Source: Deltaproteobacteria bacterium HGW-Deltaproteobacteria-19
GTDB taxonomy: Bacteria; Desulfobacterota; Syntrophia; Syntrophales; PHBD01
Assembly (NCBI GenBank): GCA_002841865.1
Contig: PHBD01000006.1
Coordinates: 103,883 to 167,882, forward strand
Length of the DNA stretch: 64,000 nucleotides
Direction: 5' to 3'
In this document: in pieces, positions 29,810-38,195 of the stretch
Layout: each line of letters opens with the position of its first letter
How positions within the stretch are numbered: position 1 is the stretch's first letter
Program-made: the position numbers and the translations under genes
The notes under the pieces: model-generated
Seen by the model: only the letters and a program-made list of their open reading frames with translations
What the model was told of the DNA's origin: nothing
The model's database searches: none

Positions 29810-30496
29810 ATGAAAATCGGCGGTTTTCAGAAGGTTTCCCTGATCGATTATCCCGGGCGGGTCTGCGCCGTGGTCTTCACCCAGGGGTGCAACTTCCGCT
29901 GCCCCTTCTGCCACAACCCGGAGCTGGTCGATCCCGGACGGTTTGAACCACTCCTGGACGAGGCGGAGATCCTTGCCTTCCTGGAAAAACGGCGGGGCAA
30001 GCTGGACGGCGTTTCCATCACCGGCGGCGAGCCGACGCTCCAGCCGGACCTGGCGGCGTTTGCCGGTCGGCTGAAAAAGATGGAGTTCCTGGTGAAGATC
30101 GACTCCAACGGCTCCCGGCCGGATGTCCTGAAGGAGCTGGTCGAGCGGCGACTCGTCGATTATCTGGCCATGGACATCAAGGGTCCCCTGAAAAAATATG
30201 ATACCCTGACGGGCGTCGGAAACAGCGGCCGGGAGATCCGGGAAAGCATCGCCCTCATCGTGGCCTCCGGTCTTCCCTGCGAGTTCCGGACAACGGTAGT
30301 CCCCTCCCTTCTGGCGGAACGGGATTTCCGGGAGATCGGGAAACTCGTGGAGAACGCCCCCCGTTTTGTGTTACAGAGGTACGCACGAACGAAGCAGCTT
30401 GATTCCGCCGTTCCTCCTCCCGGAGCTGAACCACCGGACCTGGAGAAATGCGCGGAGATCATGAGGCAGCATGTATCCCAGGTCCGGATCCGTTGA
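29810..30496 (+). CDS. nrdG: Anaerobic ribonucleotide reductase activating protein
   Basis: NrdG is a radical SAM activase that puts the glycyl radical on NrdD. The cluster motif is CNFRCPFC (Cys27, Cys31, Cys34), with VSITGGEPTLQ for SAM binding and YLAMDIKGP. The preferred start is ATG 29810 because the family begins MKIGGFQKVSLIDYPG; an in-frame GTG at 29783, only 4 nt after the nrdD stop, would add nine residues and cannot be excluded because neither has a strong ribosome site. At 228 residues it is the longer NrdG form common in anaerobes, in contrast to the roughly 155-residue E. coli type. Confidence 0.93.
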   Translation: MKIGGFQKVSLIDYPGRVCAVVFTQGCNFRCPFCHNPELVDPGRFEPLLDEAEILAFLEKRRGKLDGVSITGGEPTLQPDLAAFAGRLKKMEFLVKIDSNGSRPDVLKELVERRLVDYLAMDIKGPLKKYDTLTGVGNSGREIRESIALIVASGLPCEFRTTVVPSLLAERDFREIGKLVENAPRFVLQRYARTKQLDSAVPPPGAEPPDLEKCAEIMRQHVSQVRIR

Positions 30497-30557
30497 GTTC
30501 CGGTTCCGCCCCACCGAGTCGGCCGGTGGCGCCGACAATGCCCGTTGAGGTTTTCCC

Positions 30558-32252
30558 ATGAACGAGACAAGCGAGCGGAAACTTGATATCCAGTTCACCG
30601 CCTATCCCCAGGTGAACCGTCTGCTGAACCATCTCGTTGCGGAGGTCCAGGATTTCACCGAGGCCCAGCTCGGCCTGATCCGCCGTCTTACCCAGATCGG
30701 CTCGGCCCTCTCGGCGGAGCGGAACCTGGGGAAACTTCTGGAGATGATCATCGACGAGGCCCGGGAGTTCACCAACGCCGACGGCGGGACGCTCTACATC
30801 ATGTCCGACGACGAGACGGAACTCCAATTCGCCATCGTCCAGAACGGAACGCTGGATGTCCGCATGGGCGGAACCGGGGACAAGATCACCTGGCCCGCCG
30901 TTCCGCTCCGCTGCCCCGACGGAACGGAGAATTTCTCGAACGTCTCCGCATTCGTCGCTCTGACGGGCCAGGCGGTGAACATACCGGACGTCTACCATGC
31001 CGAGGGGTTCAATTTCGAGGGGACGAAAAAATTCGACGAGCGGACGGGGTACCGATCCAAGTCCATGCTTGTCCTTCCCATGCGGAACCATGAGAACGAT
31101 ATCATCGGCGTTCTGCAGCTCCTCAACCCCCGGGACCCCGAGACGGGCGAAATGATCCCGTTCAGCAAGGAGAGCCAGGAGATGACGGAATCCCTGGCCT
31201 CCCAGGCCGCCGTGGCGCTCACCAACAACCGCCTCATCGGCGACCTGGAAGAACTCCTCGAATCCTTCATCCGGACCATCGGCAGCGCCATCGACGAAAA
31301 ATCACCCTATACGGGCGGCCACATCCGGCGCGTCGCCGAGCTGACCATGGACATCGCCGAGCGGATCAACGCAGCGACGGAACCGCCTTACGGCGATTAC
31401 AACCTCACCGCCGACGAGTTGCGGGAACTCCGGCTCGCGGCCTGGCTTCACGATGTGGGCAAGATCACGACGCCGGAGCACGTCGTGGACAAGGCCACGA
31501 AGCTGCAGACGATCTGCGACCGGATCGATCTCCTGAAGGCCCGCGTCGAGATCATCAAGAAGAACCACATCATCGACGTTCTCCGGCAGCAGTTGGGCAG
31601 TGACCGTGCAAAGGAGAGCCCGTCCGACGGGGACTATGAAGACGACTTTACCCGGAGGCTTGACGAAGACCTGAAATTCCTTGAGACCACAAATCTGGGC
31701 GGCGAATTCCTGCCGGACGACAAGGTGAAGCGGCTGAAGGAATTGAAGGAAACGACGTATTGTTTCCACGGCGAGGAACAGCCGGTCCTGACGGAGGATG
31801 AGTGCGCCAATCTCAGCATCCGCCGGGGGACTCTGAACGATGAGGAGCGGGAGATCATCAACAACCACACGGTGGTGACCTTCAAGATGCTCTCCCAGCT
31901 TCCGTTTCCGAAGAAGCTCAAGCACGTGCCGGAATACGCCGCGGCTCACCATGAGCGCCTCGACGGCACCGGCTACCCGCTGGGCCTCAAGGAGAACGAC
32001 ATTCCCATCCAGGCCCGCATCCTGGCACTGGCAGATGTCTTCGAAGCCCTAACAGCGCGGGACCGTCCTTACACGAAGGGGAAAACCCTGCAGGAAGCCC
32101 TCAAAATCGTCGGGTTCATGGTGAAGGACCGGCACATCGATGGGGACATCTTCGATCTGTTCGTGCGGGAGAAAATTTACACGGATTATATCCGCCGGGA
32201 GGCTCCTCATCTCTTGGCGGAGTTGGAGGGCGGCGAGTCCGGGGCATCCTGA
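30558..32252 (+). CDS. GAF-HD-GYP phosphodiesterase with a long insertion
   Basis: This 564-residue cytosolic protein has a GAF domain (about 45-225) and an HD-GYP domain, a class that hydrolyses cyclic di-GMP. The HD pair is at 298-299 (LHDVGKI), and HHERLDGTGYP lies at 464-474, so the metal ligands and GYP triplet are intact. Between them about 110 residues (316-425) are inserted relative to a standard HD-GYP, rich in charged residues and including EIIKKNHIIDVLRQQL. ATG 30558 follows a GAGG-type site. It has no obvious operon partner, and its last 46 nt overlap the convergent M48 protease gene. Confidence 0.88.
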   Translation: MNETSERKLDIQFTAYPQVNRLLNHLVAEVQDFTEAQLGLIRRLTQIGSALSAERNLGKLLEMIIDEAREFTNADGGTLYIMSDDETELQFAIVQNGTLDVRMGGTGDKITWPAVPLRCPDGTENFSNVSAFVALTGQAVNIPDVYHAEGFNFEGTKKFDERTGYRSKSMLVLPMRNHENDIIGVLQLLNPRDPETGEMIPFSKESQEMTESLASQAAVALTNNRLIGDLEELLESFIRTIGSAIDEKSPYTGGHIRRVAELTMDIAERINAATEPPYGDYNLTADELRELRLAAWLHDVGKITTPEHVVDKATKLQTICDRIDLLKARVEIIKKNHIIDVLRQQLGSDRAKESPSDGDYEDDFTRRLDEDLKFLETTNLGGEFLPDDKVKRLKELKETTYCFHGEEQPVLTEDECANLSIRRGTLNDEEREIINNHTVVTFKMLSQLPFPKKLKHVPEYAAAHHERLDGTGYPLGLKENDIPIQARILALADVFEALTARDRPYTKGKTLQEALKIVGFMVKDRHIDGDIFDLFVREKIYTDYIRREAPHLLAELEGGESGAS

Positions 32253-33634
32253 CCCTTCTTGAGGGAATCGATCGCCTTCTGTATCCGGCGGGATTTTTCC
32301 GGGTCCCGCCCGAGGAGCTTCTTGGCCTCTTCGAGGTGGTAGAGGGCGTTGTCCTTCCGGTTTTGCTTCTTCAGGAACAGGCCGTAAAAATAGTGGTAAT
32401 CCCCGGTGCGGCCTGTTCTCCCGTAGGCCATGGCCATGTTGTAGAGGATGTCCGCCTCTTGGGGCGGATCGTTTTCCAGCCGCCGGTACAGGTCTACGGC
32501 GGCTTCATAATTTTCCATCGTCCCGTAGGCCCTTCCCAGGTAGAGCAGGGTCTCTCTGTCATCCAGGTCCAGCTGCAGGGCCTTCCGCAGCGGTTCGATA
32601 GCCTCCTGTGTCCGCCCGGCCTTTACATAGACGATTCCGGTTTCTCTCAGGATGTCCTCGTCGTTCGGGGCTTCCTGCAGGAGCTTGTGAAAGATCTCCA
32701 TGGCCTCGGCGACGCGGCCGGTTCTATCCAGGGAGACCGCCAGGCCGAGCCGGTCGTCCAGGGAAGCCGGATTCTTCCGGACCCGGTCCCGGAAATAGGC
32801 GTAATTCGTCTGCGCATCCGGTCTGGACAGGGCCATTTCAATCCTGATTCTGTCGAACCGCTTCGAGAGGTTGTCCTTACCCTGCTGCTTCCGGTAAACC
32901 GTCTGAAGCATGCCGTCGAGGTAGCGGATCCGGTCGTCCGTTCCCGGGTGGGTCTTGAAATACGAGGGGACGGTGCTCGAGTAGTATTCGTATCGCCGCA
33001 TCATGCGCAGCATTTCGACTGAGCCCTGGCCATCGTATCCTGTAGAAATAAGGTAGGAAAGGCCAAGGCGGTCCGCTTCTTCCTCGTGCTCCCGGCTGTA
33101 CTGCAGGTTGAGCGTTGTGGCGGCGGCGAGGGAAAAGGCCATGGCCCCGACAGCCAGGTCGCTTCCTCCGCCCAGGAACGCCCCGGCAAGAATGGCCGCC
33201 AGGGCTGCCACATTCACTTTCGTGGATTTCTCGATGATCCGGGCAATGTGACGGGCGTTCACATGTGCGATTTCATGGGCCATGACGCTGGCCAACTGGG
33301 CCTCATCCTCCGCCAGGGCGATGAGTCCCCGGGAGACGTAGACGTATCCGCCGGGCGTGGCAAAGGCATTGATGGCGGAATCTTTGTAGACGGAAAAGCG
33401 AAAATCGAAGGGAGCCTTGTTGCTGTGGGAAAGGATGCTGTTGCCCAGTTCCGTGATGTAGACCTGAACCCGCTTTTCCTTGACCAGGGCATTGCTCTTT
33501 TCAATCTTTTCGTAGAATTCCCGCCCCACTTTCCGCTCGTCTTCCAGGGTGAAGGCAGCGAAGGCGGAACCGGCTCCAAGAACCCCGCAGAGGATCACAA
33601 CGATCAGTAGAAGGGTTGTCTTCGAATGTGCCAT
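32207..33634 (-). CDS. M48 metalloprotease with C-terminal TPR repeats (BepA-like)
   Basis: A secreted protease/chaperone type related to BepA/YfgC, which assists outer-membrane protein assembly. A signal peptide (to about residue 27, AGSAFA) is followed by an M48 domain with VMAHEIAHVNARH (His120, Glu121, His124) and the third-ligand region SREHEEEADRLGL. The C-terminal half (about 275-460) holds several TPR-like repeats. ATG 33634 was preferred because GAGGAAAG lies ahead of it; ATG 33655 would add seven residues and lacks a site. The 3' end overlaps the convergent HD-GYP gene by 46 bp. Confidence 0.88.
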   Translation of the reverse strand: MAHSKTTLLLIVVILCGVLGAGSAFAAFTLEDERKVGREFYEKIEKSNALVKEKRVQVYITELGNSILSHSNKAPFDFRFSVYKDSAINAFATPGGYVYVSRGLIALAEDEAQLASVMAHEIAHVNARHIARIIEKSTKVNVAALAAILAGAFLGGGSDLAVGAMAFSLAAATTLNLQYSREHEEEADRLGLSYLISTGYDGQGSVEMLRMMRRYEYYSSTVPSYFKTHPGTDDRIRYLDGMLQTVYRKQQGKDNLSKRFDRIRIEMALSRPDAQTNYAYFRDRVRKNPASLDDRLGLAVSLDRTGRVAEAMEIFHKLLQEAPNDEDILRETGIVYVKAGRTQEAIEPLRKALQLDLDDRETLLYLGRAYGTMENYEAAVDLYRRLENDPPQEADILYNMAMAYGRTGRTGDYHYFYGLFLKKQNRKDNALYHLEEAKKLLGRDPEKSRRIQKAIDSLKKGQDAPDSPPSNSAKR

Positions 33635-33688
33635 GAATGCTTTCCTCGTCATCAATTACCGGGCTTGTTTCGGGTAATCCGGGGCGCA

Positions 33689-34690
33689 TTATTTGGTGGG
33701 CGACGCGGGGATCAGGCGGATTTCCACTCGCCGGTTCGCATCTCCCGCGCCCTTCGCAAACAGGGGCTCCGATGTGCCCGCTCCGGAGGCCTCGACAGCC
33801 GAGTCCGCGACACCGGCAATCAGGAAGGCCTTCCTGATCATCTGGGCCATGGCGTTCGTGGCTCTCTGATCCTCCGCCCGCACCGGTTTCCCGGAACCGT
33901 GGACCGCGACGGCCAACCGCGTTCCCGGGTAGGCCTTCACGAGGTCCGCGATGCGCTGAATGTGAAGCGCCGCCTGCGGGGCGAGAGAGGAGGATCCCTT
34001 GGCCGCGGTGCGAATCAGGTCATCCCTGGGGATCACGAGCGTAGTCCCCTTATTTGACGGGCGGGACAGATAGGCCAGCTTCTCCAGGGAGCGCTGAAAC
34101 TCGACGGTTCGGGTCAGGGAGTTGACCTGCTTTTTGAGGCCCTCGCGCTCCGCCTTGAGCTGGGCAATGTCTTTTTCCAGTCCAGTCCGGGCCGTCCGCA
34201 ATGAGGCCAGTTCTCCCGACAGGCTCTTCATCTCGCTCGGGGGTTTTCCCGCCTGGTCACGAAGCCGGCGGATCTCTTCTTCCTTGTCTGCAAAGACCTT
34301 AATCTTTGCCTCGATCTCCGGAATAGCCTTTTCCAGCCGCACGTTCTCCCGCTCATGAGAGATCTTTTCCAGCCGCGCCATGCCGGTCGAGGCGGCGATC
34401 TCCGCCATCTCCGCCCAGTAGCGGATATCCGGGAGGACCGCCGGATTCAGCTTGCCCCGCCAGGATGTGTTCTTGTCCAAGGCCACCTGAGCGTTTCCCA
34501 GATATGTCCGGGCTTTTTGAAGCTCGGCCACCGTGACTTTTGCCTCATCGCTTTTGGCCGTTGTTTTTTCGACGACCGTTCGGGCCTTCTGAATGGCGAA
34601 CTGGGCCTGCTCTCTTTCGTCGGCCAGGACCGGGGCGGCCAGGGCGACACACAGGACGGAAAGCAGGAGGGAGAACAGAATCCGTTTCAT
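33689..34690 (-). CDS. OmpA-family protein with coiled coil
   Basis: The 333-residue envelope protein has a cleavable signal (ending APVLA-DE), an N-terminal helical DUF4398-like segment (about 25-100), a coiled coil (about 105-215), and a C-terminal OmpA-like peptidoglycan-binding domain ending ANRRVEIRLIP. It is probably periplasmic and tethers an envelope structure to peptidoglycan. It overlaps the upstream partner gene by 4 nt (ATGA), and AAGGAG precedes its start, so the two are translated together. No beta-barrel is predicted. Confidence 0.82.
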   Translation of the reverse strand: MKRILFSLLLSVLCVALAAPVLADEREQAQFAIQKARTVVEKTTAKSDEAKVTVAELQKARTYLGNAQVALDKNTSWRGKLNPAVLPDIRYWAEMAEIAASTGMARLEKISHERENVRLEKAIPEIEAKIKVFADKEEEIRRLRDQAGKPPSEMKSLSGELASLRTARTGLEKDIAQLKAEREGLKKQVNSLTRTVEFQRSLEKLAYLSRPSNKGTTLVIPRDDLIRTAAKGSSSLAPQAALHIQRIADLVKAYPGTRLAVAVHGSGKPVRAEDQRATNAMAQMIRKAFLIAGVADSAVEASGAGTSEPLFAKGAGDANRRVEIRLIPASPTK

Positions 34691-35079
34691 GGCTTTTCTC
34701 CTTTCCCGGCCAGGATATCGTCAAGCCGCTTCTGCAGCTTGTCCAGTCTGGCCCGGGTCACGGCGGTTTTTTCCGCTGCTTCCCGTTCCTCGGTCCGCGC
34801 TTTGGCCAGATCCATCTGGAGAACGGCCATGTCCAGCGCCGTCTTCACGGTTCCTTCGTTCCCGCTGTCGGCGGCCTCCTTGGCTTTTGCCAGGGTCTGC
34901 TGGGTCGATTCCAGGACCTCCCGGGCATAGACGCCTGCCTTGGTCTGCCGCATTTCCTCGATCGATGCCTTAACCTGACGGTAGCGATCCATGACGGCGG
35001 GGGATACGCTTCCGGCGGTTGCGGCGATCGGGCAGGCCAGGATTCCCAAAAGCGTAAAAAAGACGATCAATGAGCGCAT
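34687..35079 (-). CDS. Small periplasmic helical protein (DUF4398-like)
   Basis: The 130-residue protein has a signal peptide (ending IAATA-GS) and a fully helical mature part with heptad-like pattern (ARTEEREAAEKTAVTRARLD). The region AREVLESTQQTLAKAKEAADSG resembles the DUF4398 segment in the downstream OmpA-type protein, so the pair probably arose from a shared domain and may interact. AGGAGG lies 5 nt before ATG 35079. The promoter is at 35160-35187, and a 24-bp hairpin (35103-35126) lies in the leader. Confidence 0.72.
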   Translation of the reverse strand: MRSLIVFFTLLGILACPIAATAGSVSPAVMDRYRQVKASIEEMRQTKAGVYAREVLESTQQTLAKAKEAADSGNEGTVKTALDMAVLQMDLAKARTEEREAAEKTAVTRARLDKLQKRLDDILAGKGEKP

Positions 35080-35102
35080 GGTTTCCTCCTGCTTGGGATG
35101 AA

Positions 35103-35126
35103 ACGCCGGCGGATATGGGCCGGCGT
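35103..35126 (-). promoter_or_regulatory. Hairpin in the leader of the DUF4398/OmpA operon
   Basis: ACGCCGGC (35103-35110) and GCCGGCGT (35119-35126) form an 8-bp stem with an 8-nt loop. It lies between the promoter and the AGGAGG of the first gene and lacks a T run, so mRNA stabilisation or translational control is more likely than termination. Confidence 0.4.
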
Positions 35127-35159
35127 GAACACGATGGTGAGTTTTTTGTGTGGATGAAC

Positions 35160-35187
35160 GTTATACCCTTCCAGGGGGGACCGTCAA
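35160..35187 (-). promoter_or_regulatory. Promoter of the DUF4398/OmpA operon
   Basis: On the minus strand TTGACG (35182-35187), a 16-nt spacer and TATAAC (35160-35165) lie about 80 nt ahead of the first start codon. It is located just past the 3' end of hydE, so the envelope operon has its own promoter. Confidence 0.6.
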
Positions 35188-35245
35188 CGGATTTGTCGCT
35201 TCCGGGGCGGTCCCGCGCCGTGCTGCAGGGGTGGTCCGGCACCGT

Positions 35246-36301
35246 TCAGCGCGGTCCGGAGCGTCCACCCGGTCCCTTACCGATCTGCCGGCCCAGCAGG
35301 ATCAGGTCCTCCCGCAGGCGGGCCAGAAGAACATCCCCGTCCGGCACGGCGGCCTTTCCGGGATAGATGTCGTAACGGGCTCGCAGGGATTCGGGGGTGA
35401 AATCGGGCATGACGACGTTGGCCCCTGCCCGGAGCGCCCGGATCCGGCCTTCCGGATGAAGGGTCCCCAGGGCCGTCGTAGCGGGGATGTTGGTATTCCG
35501 GGTCAGGAGGCGGGCCAGGGCCAGGACCCGGAGCGTCCCTGCCAGGTCGCCACCCGGCTCGTCGGCAAGGGGTGTCCCCGGGTGGGGAATGAAAGGGCCG
35601 ATCCCCAGCATGTCCGCATCCAGGGACCGCATCAGGAGAAGATCCTCCGCCAGGATCTCCGGTGTCTGTCCGGGGAGGCCCACCATGTTCCCCGTTCCGA
35701 CCTCGTAACCCAGGTCCCGGAGGTCCTTCAGGCATCGAAGGCGGTCCTCCAGGGTGCATCCTGGCCGAAGCCGCCGGTAGAGGTCCGGAGAGGCCGTCTC
35801 GTGCTTGAGGAGATACCGGTCCGCTCCGGCCTCGCGGAAGGCCCGGTAGTCCTCCCGGGGCCGCTCACCCACCGAGAGCGTCACGATCAGGCCCGTCTCG
35901 TCCTTGATCCGACCGACGATGCGGCACAGGTCGCCACGGGTGTATGCGGGATCCTCGCCGGACTGAAGGACAACCGTGCCGATCCCCTTGTCCCGGATCC
36001 CGTGGACGGCGGCGAGGACGGCGTCCTCGTCCATCCGGTAGCGCACGACGTCCCGGTTGTCCCGGCGGAGGCCGCAGTAGAGGCAGTTCTGCCGGCAGAA
36101 GTTGGAGAACTCGACGATTCCACGGAGATGCACGGCATCGCCCACGTATTCCCGCCGGGCCGAATTGGCCGCCGTCTCGAGCGCCCCTAGTGATGCTTCG
36201 TCCGAGAGCGACAGAAGAAAGGCCAGGTCTTCCCGGGAGAGATCCTCCCCCCGGTGGGCGGCGTCGATCAGCCTGCCGATCCGGTCCGGCGTCTCAGACA
36301 T
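35246..36301 (-). CDS. hydE: [FeFe]-hydrogenase maturase HydE
   Basis: HydE is a radical SAM enzyme that processes the HydG product on the way to the diiron subcluster of the H-cluster. The motif CRQNCLYC places Cys69, Cys73 and Cys76; GNMVGLPGQTPE, GIGPFIPHPGTP and the C-terminal DFTPESLRARYDIYPGK match the family. The 351-residue length is typical. Its start overlaps the end of hydG by 8 nt. It is the last gene of the regulator-hydG-hydE unit. Confidence 0.95.
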   Translation of the reverse strand: MSETPDRIGRLIDAAHRGEDLSREDLAFLLSLSDEASLGALETAANSARREYVGDAVHLRGIVEFSNFCRQNCLYCGLRRDNRDVVRYRMDEDAVLAAVHGIRDKGIGTVVLQSGEDPAYTRGDLCRIVGRIKDETGLIVTLSVGERPREDYRAFREAGADRYLLKHETASPDLYRRLRPGCTLEDRLRCLKDLRDLGYEVGTGNMVGLPGQTPEILAEDLLLMRSLDADMLGIGPFIPHPGTPLADEPGGDLAGTLRVLALARLLTRNTNIPATTALGTLHPEGRIRALRAGANVVMPDFTPESLRARYDIYPGKAAVPDGDVLLARLREDLILLGRQIGKGPGGRSGPR

Positions 36302-37691
36302 AGAGATCCCGCTGGCCTTCCTCGATCTTCCGCAGGCGCTTCTGCAGGTTATCCCGCTGGCGGGCGCTTTTCGTCTCCGCCAGGAGGCGGTCGATCAGGG
36401 CATAGCCCACGGCCTTCGCCTCCGGAGATGCATAGTCCTCCAGGTATTCCTTGTAGGTGAGGATGGCATTGGTGCGGCAGAACTTCTGGATCAGCCCCGG
36501 TTTCGCCAGATCCATGAAATCCGCGCCCGTCCGGCCGAGGCGGTAGCAGGCGGTGCAGAAGCTGGGAATATGCCCGTGGGTGCTGATGTCGAGGATCACC
36601 TCGTCGAGGGTCCGCGTGTCCCCCAGGTTGAACTGAGCCGCCCGGAATCCCTCGCTGGTGTCCTCCCGGTAGCCCCCTGGATTTGTCCGGGAACCGGCGC
36701 TGATCTGGGAAATCCCCAGGTCGAAAACCTCGCTCCGGAGGGCCGCCGTCTCGCGGGTGGAGAGGATCATGCCCGTGTAGGGGACGGCCATGCGGATCAC
36801 CGCTACGAGTTTCTTGAACTCCTCGTCGGAGACCGGATGGGGCGGCTTGATGGCCGCCGGCGCGTTGAGGGCCGGCTCCAGCCGTGGAATCGAGATGGTG
36901 TGAGGGCCCACGCCGCAGTCCCGCTCGAGCTGCAGAGCGTGGAAAAGGAGCCCCAGGACCTCGAACTTGTAGTCGTAAAGACCGAAGAGGGCCCCGATCC
37001 CCACATCGTCGATGCCGCCCTCCTGGGCCCGGTGCATCGCCGTCAGCCGCCGGACATAGTCCTTCTTGGGACCGCTGGGGTGCATCTTGCCATATGTCCC
37101 GTGATGGTAGGTTTCCTGAAACAGGACGTAGGTTCCGATCTTCGCCGCCTTGAGCCGCCGGAACTCCTCGACTTCCAGCGGGGCGATCTCCACGTTGATC
37201 CGTCGGATCTCTCCGCCCTTCTCCGTCTTCACGGAATAGGCCGTTTCGATGGCCTCAACGAAGTAGTCCAGGCTGGACCGGCCGGGGTGCTCGCCGCAGA
37301 GCATCAGGAGCCGCTTGTGCCCCTCCCGCTCCAGGACGCTCACTTCGCTTGCGATCTGCTCCAGGGAGAGGGCCACGCGCTTGAGGTCCTTGTTGTCCTT
37401 GCGGAATCCGCAGTAGAGGCAGTTGTTGCTGCAGAAGTTCGCGATGTAGAGGGGTGCGAAAAGAACCAGGCGGTTCCCGTAGATGTCCCGCTTGATCTGC
37501 CGGGCCGTCCGCCCGATCTCTGCCAGGAGCTCCGGGTCTTCCGTCTGCAGGAGAACGGCCGTTTCCTCCGGCGTCAGGCCTTGCAGCTTCTTCGCCTTTT
37601 CAATCAATTCCTCAACCCGCTGACGGGACGGGTTCTTCGATTCGGTGAGCAGTCGCTCGATCTTTCCGTCGTCGATGAAATCTGTGATCAT
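36294..37691 (-). CDS. hydG: [FeFe]-hydrogenase maturase HydG (tyrosine lyase)
   Basis: HydG is a radical SAM enzyme that cleaves tyrosine to make the CO and cyanide ligands of the H-cluster. The N-terminal cluster motif CSNNCLYC gives Cys87, Cys91 and Cys94. The auxiliary-cluster motif CTACYRLGRTG and a later KFC near the C terminus are what separate HydG from ThiH. The length is 465 residues. ATG 37691 starts the conserved domain; the frame remains open further upstream through the regulator gene, but that part is Pro/Arg-rich and out of keeping with the family. It follows the regulator by 14 nt. Confidence 0.96.
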   Translation of the reverse strand: MITDFIDDGKIERLLTESKNPSRQRVEELIEKAKKLQGLTPEETAVLLQTEDPELLAEIGRTARQIKRDIYGNRLVLFAPLYIANFCSNNCLYCGFRKDNKDLKRVALSLEQIASEVSVLEREGHKRLLMLCGEHPGRSSLDYFVEAIETAYSVKTEKGGEIRRINVEIAPLEVEEFRRLKAAKIGTYVLFQETYHHGTYGKMHPSGPKKDYVRRLTAMHRAQEGGIDDVGIGALFGLYDYKFEVLGLLFHALQLERDCGVGPHTISIPRLEPALNAPAAIKPPHPVSDEEFKKLVAVIRMAVPYTGMILSTRETAALRSEVFDLGISQISAGSRTNPGGYREDTSEGFRAAQFNLGDTRTLDEVILDISTHGHIPSFCTACYRLGRTGADFMDLAKPGLIQKFCRTNAILTYKEYLEDYASPEAKAVGYALIDRLLAETKSARQRDNLQKRLRKIEEGQRDLYV

Positions 37692-37705
37692 TTGGTCTTT
37701 CCCTT

Positions 37706-37954
37706 CTATGCTTTGGTCAGGGCCGACTTCACCTGCACTCCCTCCAGGGCGCCCAGCTTTCCCGTGAGGGAGCCGATCTCGTCGGTCGTGGCATGAACGA
37801 TCAGGGAGATGATGTGGAGGCCCTTGGGCGGGTAGGGCAGTCCCATCCTGCCGATGACGGCCTCGCCGTGCTCGCTCAGGATGGCGTTGATCCGGTTGGC
37901 CTGGTCGGCCCGGTTCGTGATGATGATGGTGATGGTTCCGATGCGGCGGTGCAT
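37706..37954 (-). CDS. TM1266-type iron-only hydrogenase system regulator
   Basis: This 82-residue protein has an ACT/ferredoxin-like alpha-beta fold (RRIGTITIIITNRADQANRI, HIISLIVHATTDEI). Family members are found almost only beside hydE/hydF/hydG and are named putative iron-only hydrogenase regulators; the mechanism is not established. AAAGGAAG (37961-37968) lies ahead of ATG 37954. A complete terminator sits only 21 nt upstream of the start codon, so its expression depends on readthrough of the leader at 37975-38120. Confidence 0.9.
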   Translation of the reverse strand: MHRRIGTITIIITNRADQANRINAILSEHGEAVIGRMGLPYPPKGLHIISLIVHATTDEIGSLTGKLGALEGVQVKSALTKA

Positions 37955-37974
37955 GCAAGCTTCCTTTCGTTGCC

Positions 37975-38012
37975 AAAAAAAAGAGGTCAGCTCCTGAAGG
38001 GAGCAGACCTCT
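37975..38012 (-). terminator. Attenuator terminator in the hyd leader
   Basis: On the minus strand AGAGGTC-T-GCTCC and GGAGC-T-GACCTCT (arms 38000-38012 and 37982-37994) form a 12-bp stem with one mismatch and a CTTCA loop, followed by eight T residues (37975-37982). It lies upstream of the regulator gene, not after a gene. The 5' arm (38006-38011) can pair instead with 38038-38043. Confidence 0.9.
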
Positions 38013-38120
38013 CGCGATGGCTCGTTGTGCTCCCCTCGAGGTCAGACGGCGTCCTTCCTCTCAGGACCGGCCGGATCAACCGGCCGCCGGCTATTCATCA
38101 CAGATCGGCGGGAATGTCAA
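37975..38120 (-). promoter_or_regulatory. Structured leader RNA with anti-terminator, upstream of the hyd regulator-hydG-hydE unit
   Basis: A promoter (TTGACA 38115-38120, 17 nt, TGAATA 38092-38097) is followed by three adjoining helices: P1 CGGC/GCCG (38086-38089 with 38047-38050), P2 GGCCGG/CCGGCC (38080-38085 with 38069-38074), and P3 GTCCT/AGGAC (38063-38067 with 38051-38055). GACCTC (38038-38043) can then pair with GAGGTC (38006-38011), which is also the 5' arm of the terminator, so the two structures exclude each other. If the named promoter is used, transcription would start near 38085 and P1 would form only in readthrough from hydF. I could not match it to a known riboswitch class. 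Confidence 0.7.
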
Positions 38121-38195
38121 CGGTTATGTTGAAAATGGCATACATCTCGAACCTCGATATTCCGTGATCGCGGGGTTCTTCGCTGCAGCCCGGTC

